Part shown: positions 7,835 to 19,287 of the stretch, one piece after another
Numbering within the stretch: position 1 is the first letter of the stretch
Layout of the letters: each line of letters begins with the position of its first letter
Assembly (NCBI GenBank): GCA_963767475.1
Contig: CAVYEI010000003.1
Location: forward strand, 310,001 to 374,000
DNA length: 64,000 nucleotides
Direction: 5' to 3'
DNA from: WHSW01 sp963767475
GTDB taxonomy: Bacteria > Actinomycetota > Thermoleophilia > Solirubrobacterales > 70-9
The notes under the pieces: model-generated
What the model was told of the DNA's origin: nothing
The model's database searches: none
What the model saw: the letters and a program-made list of their open reading frames with translations, nothing else
Translations under genes and position numbers: made by a program

Positions 7835-9405
7835 TCAGCCCAGGGGCTGGCGAATCGTCGGCCTGCGGCTCGCGGCCGCCTCGTCGAGGCGGCGGACCGG
7901 GGTCGTGTAGGGAGCGTTGAGGAGGATCTCCGGGTCGCGCTCGGCCTCGGCGAGGATCGAGTCGATCGCCTCCGCGAGCTGGTCGAGCGATTCACGGGTC
8001 TCGGTCTCGGTCGGCTCGACCATCAGCGCCTCGTCGACGAGCAGGGGGAAGTAGATCGTCGGCGGGTGAAAGCCGTAGTCGAGCAGTCGCTTGGCGATGT
8101 CGAGCGTCTTCACCCCGAGCTCGCGCTTGGCCACCGTCGCCGAGAGTACGAACTCGTGCATCGGGATCCGCTCGAAGGCATGCGGCAGGTACTTCCCCGC
8201 CCTGCCGGCGCGCAGCTTCGCGAGCAGGTAGTTGGCGTTCAGGACCGCGGTCTCCGAGGCTTCGCGGAGGCCGTCGCCGCCGAGGCTCGAGATGTAGGCG
8301 TAGGAGCGCACGAAGACCCCGAAGTTGCCCTGGAAGCCGCGCAGCCTGCCGATCGACTTCGGCAGCTCGTAGTCGAGGTCGAAGCGCCGGCCCGAGCCGT
8401 TGGTGCTGGCGTCGGAACCGTTGGGGCTCCGGTGCTCGCCCTCGCCGCGGACGATTCGCGGCGCCGGCAGGAAGGGCGCAATCCGCTCGGAGACGGCGAT
8501 CGGGCCGGCCCCCGGCCCCCCTCCCCCGTGCGGCTGGCTGAACGACTTGTGCAGGTTCAGGTGGACGATGTCGAAGCCCATGTCACCGGGGCGGGTGTAG
8601 CCCATGATCGCGTTCAGGTTGGCGCCGTCGTAGTAGAGCGTGCCGCCGACGCCGTGGACGATCGAGGCGATCTCGGCGATGTTCTCGTCGAAGAGCCCGA
8701 GCGTGTTCGGGTTGGTCAGCATCAGGCAGGCGACCTCGTCGGTCGCCTTCTCGCGCAGGTCGTCGACGTCCACCCCACCGCGCTCGTTGGTCTCGACCTT
8801 GACCACCTCGTAGCCGGCCATGGTCACGGTCGCTGGGTTGGTCCCGTGGGCCGTGTCCGGGGTCAGCACCTTGGTCCGCTGCTCGCCGCGGTCCTCGTGG
8901 TAGGCGCGCGTCAGCAGCAGCCCGGCGAGCTCGCCGTGGGAGCCCGCCGACGGCTGCAGCGAGACGTGCGGCAGCCCGCAGATCTCGCTCAGCGCCCGCT
9001 CCAGGTTCCACATCAGCTCGAGCGCGCCCTGGGCGCGCTTCGGATCCTGCGCCGGATGCAGGCGCGCATGACCGGGCAGCGCCGCGATCTTCTCGTTCAG
9101 GCGCGGGTTGTGCTTCATCGTGCACGAGCCCAGCGGATAGGGGCCCGTGTCGAGGTCGAAGTTGCGGCGTGAGAGGCGGTTGTAGTGGCGGACGATCTCG
9201 GGCTCGGCGACCTCGGGCAGCGCCGGGCCGCCATCGCGTAGGAAGCGCGCCGGGATCAGCTCTGAGAGCGGGGTCTCCGGGACGTCGCTGGGGGGAAGCA
9301 CGGCGGCCCGCCTGCCCTCCACGGAGCGCTCGTAGATGGTCACCGCCTGCTCCCGCTGCTGGGGCGTCGGCGTGTCGGCGTTGGCGGGCGGCGCGTCGGT
9401 CGGGC

Positions 9406-9409
<4 letters not shown>
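7835..9409 (-). CDS. gcvPB: Glycine dehydrogenase (decarboxylating) subunit 2
   Basis: 524 residues. Pairs with GcvPA to form the two-chain P-protein that decarboxylates glycine and passes the aminomethyl group to lipoyl GcvH. The PLP lysine is K288 in NLHKSFSQPHGGGG, the typical GcvP motif. A Ser/Asn/Gly-rich insert of about 20 residues sits near residues 330-350. ATG 9409 overlaps the TGA of gcvPA as ATGA, so the two chains are translationally coupled. Length matches the family. The stop directly abuts the convergent GNAT-like gene. Confidence 0.95.
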
Positions 9410-10791
<1,382 letters not shown>

Positions 10792-10852
10792 TCGTTTGAG
10801 GCTAGCGGGGCGCTCGGCGACGCTCGCCGGCAGCCTCGCCGAGCGCGGTCCG

Positions 10853-11551
10853 TCAACCGTCGCCGCCGCTCACCTGGTAGGTCAGGGTCGCTCCGTACAG
10901 CCCCGTGTTGCTGCCGCCCGAGTTGCAGCTGAGGTAGTAGGTGAAGTTGGCGTTGTCGATCGGGTTCTGGGCGATCGTGTTGTCGACCAGGTTGACCGAG
11001 CCCGGCGTCATCACCGTCGATGGTGTCGCCGCCATCTGCTGCTGGTCGCCGATCGGCGCCGACATGCGCGTGCGCCACATCTCGCAGCTGATGCCCGCGC
11101 CGCCGTCGTTGTCGACCACCGTGAACCGCGCCTGACTGACGATCGCGCCGCTGGGCAGGTCGACGTTGCAGGCAAAGATGCCGATGCCGTTCTTCAAGCC
11201 GGTGCTGGTCGAATAGCCCGACCCGCTGTTGACGCTCTCCCAGGCGCTGCCGGCGCAGCCCCAGCTGCGGGTGAAGGTCTCAGCCTTGCGCACGAACGCG
11301 GTCGCGCCGAGGCCGTCGAGCTGATCGGAGTTGGTCGCGCTCGCGGCGCTCGTCGCGCTCGCCGCCTTCGCCACCGAGAGCCCGGGCGCCAGCGCGTTGA
11401 TCCGCTTGTCGGCGATCTTCTTCACCTTCGACTTGGTGATCTTCGAGCTCAGCCCGGCGGTGCCGGCGACCGCGGAGCCGGCGATTGCGAACACGAGCGC
11501 GATCACGGCGAGCACGATCGCTGGTGACGGCTTGCTGCTGAGGTCGTTCAT
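10853..11551 (-). CDS. Membrane-anchored surface protein, family A paralog 1
   Basis: 232 residues. After the short N-terminus (MNDLSSKPSPA) comes a hydrophobic segment (about 11-31). It is followed by a Lys-rich stretch (KITKSKVKKIADKRI) and the motif APGLSV, then a 140-residue beta-rich exported part with three cysteines (WGCAGS, FACNVD, ISCEMW) plus one near the end (LSCNSG). No known domain is recognised. It shares its first 43 codons almost exactly with the next upstream paralog (11609-12187). It lies inside the glycine cleavage operon, between gcvH and gcvPA, 61 bp from gcvPA. Confidence 0.75.
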   Translation of the reverse strand: MNDLSSKPSPAIVLAVIALVFAIAGSAVAGTAGLSSKITKSKVKKIADKRINALAPGLSVAKAASATSAASATNSDQLDGLGATAFVRKAETFTRSWGCAGSAWESVNSGSGYSTSTGLKNGIGIFACNVDLPSGAIVSQARFTVVDNDGGAGISCEMWRTRMSAPIGDQQQMAATPSTVMTPGSVNLVDNTIAQNPIDNANFTYYLSCNSGGSNTGLYGATLTYQVSGGDG

Positions 11552-11608
11552 CTGGCGTCGGCGAGCCGGGCCTGAGAGGCCGTCGGGTGGTGACTCACCG
11601 GCCCGATG

Positions 11609-12187
11609 CTACGGCAGCCGGAAGGAGAGACCGTCGATCCCGACGGCGCCGCAGGTCGTGCAGACGGGCACGACCTGTCCGTCCGGGAAGACGTTGAGGC
11701 CGCCGCCGATCGCCACGGGCATGAACAGCTGCTCCGACGGCCGGTAACCCGCCGGCAGCGTGAACGCGGTCGTCGACGTCGTTCCGGAGAGCACTCCCTT
11801 CAGGTACACGCGGTCCTGGGAGTCCTTGTAGAACGCCGCGACGCTGCGGCCGCCACCCAGGTTGCTCCACCCGCTCTCGAACGGAGGCTCGCCGGCCTGG
11901 CCGACCGTGTGGAAGGGCTCGGACTCGGCCAGGGCATAGTCGCCGGCCGGCCTCCCGCCGAGGTTTCGCGCGTTGTCGGCGGTGCTCGCGCGGTCGACCG
12001 AGAGGCCCGGCGCGCGCTCGGTGATCCGCCGGTCCGCCTGCTTGGCGGCGATCGACCGGACCTTCGACTTGGTGATCTTCGAGCTCAGCCCGGCGGTGCC
12101 GGCGACCGCGGAGCCGGCGATTGCGAACACGAGCGCGAGCACGGCGAGCACGATCGCCGGTGACGGGCTGCTGCGGAAGTCGTCCAT
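11609..12187 (-). CDS. Membrane-anchored surface protein, family A paralog 2
   Basis: 192 residues with the same anchor as paralog 1 (MDDFRSSPSPAIVLAVLALV), then SKITKSKVRSIAAKQ and the APGLSV motif. The exported part differs and ends in a segment with VVPVCTTCGAVGIDG. It probably sits on the outer face of the membrane. The ATG at 12187 reuses the last A of the gcvH stop (TGATG overlap), so its translation is coupled to gcvH. That tight join to a metabolic gene is the odd point. Function unknown. Confidence 0.75.
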   Translation of the reverse strand: MDDFRSSPSPAIVLAVLALVFAIAGSAVAGTAGLSSKITKSKVRSIAAKQADRRITERAPGLSVDRASTADNARNLGGRPAGDYALAESEPFHTVGQAGEPPFESGWSNLGGGRSVAAFYKDSQDRVYLKGVLSGTTSTTAFTLPAGYRPSEQLFMPVAIGGGLNVFPDGQVVPVCTTCGAVGIDGLSFRLP

Positions 12188-12585
12188 CAGGCGTCGGCGA
12201 GCAGGGCCTTGTAGGCCGCCGCGTCGAGCAGCCCCTCGAGCTCGCCCGGATCGGCGAGCTTGACCTTGACCAGCCAGCCTTCGCCGTAGGGATCGGTGTT
12301 GATCTTCTCCGGAGAGTCCGCGAGCTCCTCGTTGACCGCCGTGACCTCACCCGAGACGGGCGCGATCACGTCCGAGACCGCCTTCACCGACTCGACCTCG
12401 GCGTAGGCGCCGTCCTTGGCGATCGTCGTTCCGAGCTCGGGTGGCTCGTAGAAGACGACCTCGCCGAGCGCGTCCTGTGCATACCAGGTGATCCCGAGCG
12501 TGGCCTCGTCGCCCTCGACCCGCGCCCAGTCGTGCTCGGGGTGGTACTTGAGCTCGTCGGGATAGGTCTCGTCGGCCAACTTCAT
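12187..12585 (-). CDS. gcvH: Glycine cleavage system H protein
   Basis: 132 residues. Carries the lipoyl arm that shuttles the aminomethyl group between P, T and L proteins. The lipoylated lysine is K68 in AEVESVKAVSDV; the C-terminal motif GEGWLVKVKLADPGEL is standard. ATG 12585 overlaps the gcvT stop (ATGA), and the gcvH stop overlaps the next gene (TGATG). An in-frame upstream extension lies inside gcvT and is not real. Confidence 0.96.
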   Translation of the reverse strand: MKLADETYPDELKYHPEHDWARVEGDEATLGITWYAQDALGEVVFYEPPELGTTIAKDGAYAEVESVKAVSDVIAPVSGEVTAVNEELADSPEKINTDPYGEGWLVKVKLADPGELEGLLDAAAYKALLADA

Positions 12586-13718
12586 CGCTCCTGTCGCTCG
12601 GGGTCGTAGAGGGGCTTGGACTCTACGCGCGCAGGGCGGCGCTTTCCACGCACGTCGATCTCGACCTCGGTTCCGGGCTCGGCGAGGTCGGCGCGCACGT
12701 AGGCCATGCCGATGCCCTTCTGCAGCGAGGGAGAGAAGCTGCCGCTGGTGACGACGCCGGCCTCCGCGTCCTCGACCAGCACCGGGTTGTCCTGTCGCGG
12801 GATCCCCCTCTCGGTGAGCGCGAACGGCGCCAGCCTCTCTGCCGGGCCCGCCGCCCGCGCCTCGGCCACGGCCTCGGCGCCGATGAAGCCCGTCTCCTCC
12901 TTGCAGCACCAGCCGAGCCCGGCCTCGATCGGGTTGCGGTCGGTCGAGAGGTCGTTGCCGTAGAGGTGAAAGCAGACCTCGAGCCGCAGGGTGTCGCGGG
13001 CGCCGAGCCCGGCAGGCGTCGCCCCGCCGGCAAGCAGGGCGTCCCACAGCGCCGCCGCGGACTCGGGCGCAATCAGGATCTCGACCCCGTCCTCGCCCGT
13101 GTAGCCGGTGCCGCAGACGAGCACCACTCCCGCCACGTCCTCGGCTTCGCCTCCGGGCGTGCGGGGCGTCATCCAGGCAGTCCGCATGCGTGGGGGCAGC
13201 TCGCCGTCGACGAGCTTGGCGACGATCGCGCGCGCGTCGGGGCCCTGGACGGCGAGCATCGCGTAGTCGTCGAGGCGGTCTGCCAAAGCGACGTCGAAGC
13301 CTTCAGCGTGCTCGCGAAACCAGTCCAGATCGGAGTCGTGATTGGCGGCGTTCGTGACCGTGAGGTAGCTGTCCTCGGCAAGCCGGTAGGTGAACAGGTC
13401 GTCGAGCACGCCGCCGTCGTCGCGACAGAGCACCGAGTACTGCGCATCGCCGACCGCGAGCTTGGTCACGTCGTTGGAGAGCAGCCGCTGAAGCAGCTCC
13501 AGCGCCCCCGGCCCGGAGGTCTCGATCTCGCCCATGTGGGAGACGTCGAAGACGCCGCAGGAGCCGCGCACCGCCAGGTGCTCGGCGCTCACGCCCTCGT
13601 ACTGCACCGGCATCTCCCAGCCGGCGAAATCGACCAGCTTCGCGCCGGCGGCGACGTGTGACGCGTGAAGGGGTGTCTGCCTGAGCGCCGCTTTCTGCAC
13701 GGCGCTCAGGCTATCCAC
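12582..13718 (-). CDS. gcvT: Aminomethyltransferase (glycine cleavage T protein)
   Basis: About 378 residues. Transfers the methylene group to tetrahydrofolate. Motifs: LVDFAGWEMPVQYEG, VFDVSHMGEIE, LLSNDVTKL, GTGYTGEDGVEI and the C-terminal barrel ending in PLYDPERQER. Start is GTG 13718 or GTG 13700; conserved sequence begins around LRQTPLHASH, so neither is excluded. A hairpin spans the 13700 start. The stretch encoding PRTPGGEAEDVAG (13131-13167) comes from a dispersed repeat read in antisense and looks like an in-frame insertion just before GTGYTGEDG. It is 16 bp after the upstream surface-protein gene. Confidence 0.92.
   Translation of the reverse strand: MDSLSAVQKAALRQTPLHASHVAAGAKLVDFAGWEMPVQYEGVSAEHLAVRGSCGVFDVSHMGEIETSGPGALELLQRLLSNDVTKLAVGDAQYSVLCRDDGGVLDDLFTYRLAEDSYLTVTNAANHDSDLDWFREHAEGFDVALADRLDDYAMLAVQGPDARAIVAKLVDGELPPRMRTAWMTPRTPGGEAEDVAGVVLVCGTGYTGEDGVEILIAPESAAALWDALLAGGATPAGLGARDTLRLEVCFHLYGNDLSTDRNPIEAGLGWCCKEETGFIGAEAVAEARAAGPAERLAPFALTERGIPRQDNPVLVEDAEAGVVTSGSFSPSLQKGIGMAYVRADLAEPGTEVEIDVRGKRRPARVESKPLYDPERQER
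13131..13167 (+). repeat. Dispersed REP-like hairpin repeat, copy 2, inside gcvT
   Basis: Same core as copy 1 at 1191-1228 (CACGTCC, GGC-TTC-GCC, GGGCGTG) with about two differences over 33 bp. Here it lies within the gcvT coding region, on the strand opposite to gcvT, and is read through without breaking the frame. It replaces a variable loop of the T protein. Confidence 0.7.
13681..13710 (-). promoter_or_regulatory. Perfect hairpin at the gcvT start
   Basis: CTGAGCGCCG (13681-13690) and CGGCGCTCAG (13701-13710) are a perfect 10-bp inverted repeat with a 9-to-10-base loop. The alternative GTG start at 13700 lies at the stem-loop border. In RNA it would be a very stable stem, either controlling initiation or separating translation of gcvT from the upstream surface protein. 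Confidence 0.45.
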
Positions 13719-13734
13719 CCCGGTCGAGCTCGGG

Positions 13735-14547
13735 TCAGCCCGAGATCTGGCCCCCGAACAGGCAGACGTTGCCGTCGCCGAAGGCGCCGTTGCCGCCCGC
13801 GAACGAGCCCTGCTTGACGGCGATGTGGCTGAGGATCTGCAGATCCGTCCCATCAGCGCCGATCAGCGCGCTCTCGGCCTCGCCGACCGTGCCCGAGTCG
13901 GCATTGCTGACCAGCTGCAGGTCGACCGCGCGGTCGGCCTCGGCCGTGCCGGTATCGAGCAGGGTCGCGTCGTTGTTTGGCAGGTTGCCGCCCGCGCCCT
14001 GGAGGATCGCTCCGTCGGTGGTCGTGCGGGCATAAATGCCGCCCTCGGTCTCGCCGGTCGTCGTGTCGCGATAGCACTTCGCGTACAGCGTCAGCTGGCC
14101 CTTGGTGAACAGGACCGTCTCCGGGGCCGCGGCGAGCGCGCCCGCCAGGCTTGCCGCCTCGGTCGCGGTCAGCTTGACGAAGCTGCCGTCGCCGATCACC
14201 TCGTAGTCGGAGATGTTCTTGTCCGAGAGCCCGTCATCGGCGACCTTGGCGCCGGTGATCGTGGCGTCGGCGATCTGCTTCTCGGTGATCGTCGCGTCGG
14301 CGATCTGCTTCGCCTTCACGCCCTTGTCCTTGATCCGGTTGCCCTTGATCGACTTGCCGATGATCTGCTGCGAGCCGACCGCGCCCTTGGCGATCAGCTT
14401 CTTCGTGATCGCGGCCTTCTTGATGTCGTTCGTCGACACCGTGCCCTTGCCGGGAAGCGCGATTGCCGCACCCGACATCGCCGCCACCAGCGCGACCATC
14501 GCCACGATCATCGCGGGCGTCGGTCGCAGAGTCTTGAACCACTTCAT
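13735..14547 (-). CDS. Membrane-anchored surface protein with stalk repeats, family A-like
   Basis: 270 residues. N-terminal anchor (about 10-31, PTPAMIVAMVALVAAMSGAA). Then come short imperfect repeats of the type QIADATITEKQIADATITGAKVADDG (about 82-107), resembling a beta-solenoid or stalk. A 130-residue C-terminal domain holds two widely spaced cysteines (KCYRDT, NVCLFGG). It lacks APGLSV, so it is a distant relative of the other copies. ATG 14547 has GAGGAG upstream. It is the first gene of the run leading into gcvT, gcvH and gcvP. Exported, function unknown. Confidence 0.7.
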   Translation of the reverse strand: MKWFKTLRPTPAMIVAMVALVAAMSGAAIALPGKGTVSTNDIKKAAITKKLIAKGAVGSQQIIGKSIKGNRIKDKGVKAKQIADATITEKQIADATITGAKVADDGLSDKNISDYEVIGDGSFVKLTATEAASLAGALAAAPETVLFTKGQLTLYAKCYRDTTTGETEGGIYARTTTDGAILQGAGGNLPNNDATLLDTGTAEADRAVDLQLVSNADSGTVGEAESALIGADGTDLQILSHIAVKQGSFAGGNGAFGDGNVCLFGGQISG

Positions 14548-14643
14548 TGGTGTTCGTCTCCTCGTTCACGCACCCACCGGATCCCTCCCCCCGCGGGCGC
14601 TGTTCAGCTACTTGTAACCGGTCGGACCGGGTCGAGTTGCGGC

Positions 14644-15729
14644 TCAGCTGCCGCGCAGGAAGGGCGGGACGTCGATGTCGTCGTCGGAGACCTGGAGCTC
14701 GCGGCGCTCGCGGTCGGCGAGCCCGCCGACGCGGCGGGCGCGGCTGCGCTCGCGAACCTGCATCGGCTTGCGGGCGAGCGTCTCGCGACCCTCGAACCCG
14801 GTCGCGATCGTGGTCACCCGGACCTCGTCGCCCATGCTCGGGTCGATCACGGTGCCGAAGATGATGTTGGCGCCCTTGTCGGCGGTCGAAACGACGATGT
14901 CGGCCGCCTCGTTGACCTCGAACAGGTTCAGGTCCTCGGAGCCGGTGAAGTTGAGCAGCATCCCGGTGGCGCCGTCGATCGACTCCTCCATCAGCGGCGA
15001 GTTGACCGCCATCTTCGCCGCCTCCTGGGCGCGGTTTTCGCCCGAAGCGGTGCCGATGCCCATCATCGCCGAGCCGGCGTCGGCCATCACCGTGCGCACG
15101 TCGGCGAAGTCGAGGTTGATCTGGCCCGGGGTGGTGATCAGGTCGGTGATCCCCTGCACACCCTGGCGCAGGATGTCGTCGGCCATCCGGAAGGCTTCCT
15201 GGACCGAGGTTCGCCGCTCGACGACCTCGAGCAGCTTCTGGTTCGGGACGATGATCAGGGTGTCGACCTTGGCCCGCAGCTTGTCGATCCCGTCGAGGGC
15301 CTGCTGCATGCGGCGGTTGCCCTCGAACTCGAACGGCTTCGTGACCACGCCGACGGTCAGGGCGCCGATCTCCTCCTTGGCGATCTCGGCGATCACCGGG
15401 GCGGCGCCGGTACCGGTACCGCCACCCTCGCCGGCGGTGACGAAGACCATGTCGGCGCCCTTCAGCGCCTCCTTGATGTCGTCGCGCGACTCGGCGGCCG
15501 CACCCGCTCCGACGTCGGGGTTGGCGCCCGCGCCGAGGCCGTGGGTGAGGTTGTGGCCGGCGGCCAGCTTGATGTCGGCTTCGCAGGACTGCAGCGCCTG
15601 CACGTCGGTGTTGATGGCGATGAACTCGACGCCCTTGAGCCCGGCGTCGACCATGCGGCTAACCGCGTTCGTGCCTCCACCGCCGGCTCCGACGACCTTG
15701 ATCACCGCGAGATAGGACGACTCGACCAT
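14644..15729 (-). CDS. ftsZ: Cell division GTPase FtsZ
   Basis: 361 residues, the tubulin-like protein that forms the Z ring. GTP-binding signature GEGGGTGTGAAP and the T7 loop region (NLDFADVRTVM) are intact. The short C-terminal linker ends in DDDIDVPPFLRGS, the conserved tail that docks SepF and other partners. ATG 15729 with GGGAGAAATG just upstream. Last gene of the division cluster, with its own probable promoter. Confidence 0.97.
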   Translation of the reverse strand: MVESSYLAVIKVVGAGGGGTNAVSRMVDAGLKGVEFIAINTDVQALQSCEADIKLAAGHNLTHGLGAGANPDVGAGAAAESRDDIKEALKGADMVFVTAGEGGGTGTGAAPVIAEIAKEEIGALTVGVVTKPFEFEGNRRMQQALDGIDKLRAKVDTLIIVPNQKLLEVVERRTSVQEAFRMADDILRQGVQGITDLITTPGQINLDFADVRTVMADAGSAMMGIGTASGENRAQEAAKMAVNSPLMEESIDGATGMLLNFTGSEDLNLFEVNEAADIVVSTADKGANIIFGTVIDPSMGDEVRVTTIATGFEGRETLARKPMQVRERSRARRVGGLADRERRELQVSDDDIDVPPFLRGS

Positions 15730-15822
15730 TTCTCCCGTTCCTAAGTTGACCCTTGTGGTTCCGTCCGAGGCTGAAGGCAGACTTGAACGTTTTCCGCTCT
15801 ATGCAGCCTATACGTGAGGATG

Positions 15823-15851
15823 ACGCTAGGGCATCGTGGCGTCCGTGTCAA
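15823..15851 (-). promoter_or_regulatory. Probable ftsZ promoter
   Basis: The 246-bp gap between ftsQ and ftsZ is clearly AT richer than the genes. On the minus strand it holds TTGACA (15846-15851), a 17-bp spacer and TAGCGT (15823-15828), about 95 bp before the ftsZ start. The same -10 hexamer appears in the mraZ promoter. Nothing else in the gap (15730-15975) is recognised. Confidence 0.55.
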
Positions 15852-15975
15852 TCGAGGCTACCCGAACCGGCACGGAATCGTGCAACGCGCCCAACCTTCG
15901 ATCTGGACTCGAGGGTTGACATATTTCCTAAAGTCTCGACCTGGAGTATAGACTAGGCGTTCCTGACGCCGGCGA

Positions 15976-16995
15976 CTACGCCCCGCCGCCGGTCGCCGGG
16001 CGCTCCGGCACCCTGACGTCGAGATAGGTGAGCGAGTCGACCTTCGGGCTCGCCAGCACCGCGCTCGCCGATGCCCACTTCTCGGCCGCCCGCGAGCCGC
16101 TGCCGAAGCGGACCGGGATCCCGCCGCGCAGCGTGACCTCGACCCCGTAGTCCTTGTCCTCGCCGACGTTCTCGATCAGCGGTCGCAGCGGTTCGGGCGT
16201 CGCGCCGAGGATCAGCGCCTGCTGCAGCGGGTCGCCCTCCAGGCTCGCGCCGTCGGGCGCCTGCTTGACCTCGAGCACCGGCAGCTGATCCGCGTCGTCG
16301 ACCTCGACCCCGGCGAGCAGGGTGCCGTCGGCGGCCGCCGCAAGCTGCTGCCCGTCGGCCTCGACCAGCAGCGCCGGCGGGCGCTCGTTGATCTCGATTC
16401 GCATGCCGTGGGGGAAGTTGGGATCGACGCTCACCGACTCGACCGTCGGGAACCTCGTCGCGACCTGCTCGATCTTCGCCGGATCGGCGTGCAGCGTCGT
16501 CTGTTGCTCGGCGACCCGGGTGATCTCGCCGACGATCTGTTCGCGGTCGCCGCTGGTCAGGCCGACGACGTCGACGTTGGTGACCGCGACCAGCGAGGAG
16601 TCGCGAAGCCAGAACAGGTACCCGGCGGCGAGCGTCGCCGCGCAGATCGCGAGGATCCCGAGCCGGTAGCGCCAGGAAACGGAACCGAAGCCACGGCGAA
16701 GCGCGGACAGGGGCCGGGGGCGCGACCAGGTTCGGCGAGTCCGCCGACGTGCCTGCGGGCGCCGCGGCGCGGACCGCCTGGTCGCCGGCTTCGAACGCGA
16801 GCGCCCGCGGGCGCTGGCGCTGCGCTTGGCCGGGGCGCGCTTCGCCGGCTTCGCCTTGCCCTTGGCGCGCTTGGGTGCCGCGGCGCGCTTCGGCCGTGGG
16901 CGTGCCTGCTCCGAGCGCGCCGCCCCACGCGTGCTCGTGCGGCGCTTACCGGCAGGGGTCGAGGCCCGGGATCGGCTCATCAGGGTGGTTTTCAC
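15976..16995 (-). CDS. ftsQ: Cell division protein FtsQ (POTRA domain)
   Basis: 339 residues. An unusually long, very basic and Ala/Pro-rich cytoplasmic tail (about 1-105) precedes one membrane segment (about 111-130). It is followed by the POTRA domain (VTNVDVVGLTSGDREQI) and the FtsQ beta domain (FPHGMRIEINERPPALLV). It links early and late divisome proteins. Start GTG 16995 or ATG 16980. It is 26 bp after murB, as usual in dcw clusters. The tail could contact DNA or the membrane; that is inference. Confidence 0.9.
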   Translation of the reverse strand: MKTTLMSRSRASTPAGKRRTSTRGAARSEQARPRPKRAAAPKRAKGKAKPAKRAPAKRSASARGRSRSKPATRRSAPRRPQARRRTRRTWSRPRPLSALRRGFGSVSWRYRLGILAICAATLAAGYLFWLRDSSLVAVTNVDVVGLTSGDREQIVGEITRVAEQQTTLHADPAKIEQVATRFPTVESVSVDPNFPHGMRIEINERPPALLVEADGQQLAAAADGTLLAGVEVDDADQLPVLEVKQAPDGASLEGDPLQQALILGATPEPLRPLIENVGEDKDYGVEVTLRGGIPVRFGSGSRAAEKWASASAVLASPKVDSLTYLDVRVPERPATGGGA

Positions 16996-17020
16996 CCCCC
17001 GAGCCTCGCCTCCTGCCCCC

Positions 17021-17961
<941 letters not shown>

Positions 17962-17965
<4 letters not shown>

Positions 17966-19284
17966 GGCCCGTCCACCAATTCGTCGGCGAGCTGGAACAC
18001 GTCGCCGGCGCCGATCGTCACCAGCAGGTCGCCATCGCGAAGCCGCGGCGCCAGGACCCGCTCCGCGGTCGCCGCGTCACGGAGCCAGGACACCGGCCTG
18101 CCGCCCGCGTGATCGGCCGCCGCACGGGCGACGTCGAGACCGCTGACCCCGGCGAGCTCGCCGAGCGGCTGCTCGCGGGCGGCGTAGACGTCGAGCACGC
18201 CGACCTCGTCGGCGGCGGCGAGCGCGGCGCCGAAGCGCCCCGCGAGCGCCTTCGTGCGCGAATACAGGTGGGGCTGGAAGACGGCGATCAGCCGCCTCGG
18301 CTGGAGCTCGCGCAGCGCCTCGAGCGTCGCCGCCACCTCGGTCGGGTGGTGGGCGTAGTCGTCGTAGATCTCGGCCCCGGCGCGACTGCCCTTGTGCTCC
18401 TGGCGGCGGGCGATCCCGGGGAAGGTGGCGAGCGCGGCTGCCGCCGGCTCGAGCTCGAAGCCGGCGAGCTCGAGCGCCGCCAGCGCGGCGCGGGCGTTGA
18501 GGACGTTGTGGCGCCCCGGCACCTGCAGCGCGAGCGCCGGTGGGCCCGGGTGCTCGGCATCGAAGCGGAGCAGGCGACGCTCACCGCCGCCGAGGCCGGC
18601 GACCGGATCGAGATCCGCCCCGCCCAGCAGGGCGAGGCCGGAGGCCGAGGCGCCAAAGCGCGCGAACGCGTCGACGAGCTCGGCTCGCGATCCCCAGCGC
18701 GAGTGGTGGTCGAGCTCGACGTTGGTGATCACGGCGACCTCCGGGGCGAGGTCGAGGAAGCTGCCGTCGGACTCGTCGGCCTCGGCGACCAGCCACTCCC
18801 CCGCTCCCCAGCCGGCGTTCGCCCGCCCGCCGCCCGGGCCGGCCCCGGGGAGCTCGCCGCCGACGAAGAAACCGGGGTCGGCGCCGAGCGCGCGCAGGGC
18901 GTGCACCAGCATCCCGGCCGTGGTCGTCTTGCCGTGCGTGCCCGAGACCGCGATCAGGCGCCGCAGCGAGCAGAGCTCGGCGAGCAGCTCGCCGCGATGG
19001 ATGACCCGCTGCCCGCGCTCACGCGCGCGTGCCAGCTCGGGGTTGTCGTCGGCGATCGCGGTCGAGACGACGACCTCGGCGCCGGCGGGCACCCGCTCGG
19101 GATCGTGGCCCACCTGGGGCTCGAGCCCGGCCTCGCGCAACCGCAGCAGGTAGGAGCTCTCGGCCCGGTCGGAGCCGGTCACGCGAGCGCCGAGGTCGCG
19201 GCAGACGAGGGCCAGGCCGCTCATCCCGGCGCCGCCGATGGCGATGAAATGCAGCTCGCGCCCGCTCCAGTCGTCGGAGGTCAT
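17962..19284 (-). CDS. murC: UDP-N-acetylmuramate--L-alanine ligase
   Basis: 440 residues. Mur ligase adding the first amino acid. N-terminal Rossmann motif HFIAIGGAGMSGLA, ATP loop SGTHGKTTTAG, and VEADESDGSF are all typical of MurC. The C-terminal domain ends in VTIGAGDVFQLADEL. It follows murG by 3 bp and overlaps murB. No defects seen. Confidence 0.96.
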
Positions 19285-19287
19285 CGA

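Noticed and set aside
13719..14643. Glycine riboswitch upstream of gcvT
   Set aside because: The leader between ftsZ and the first surface-protein gene is under 100 bp, and none of the conserved tandem aptamer blocks are present; upstream of gcvT is coding sequence.
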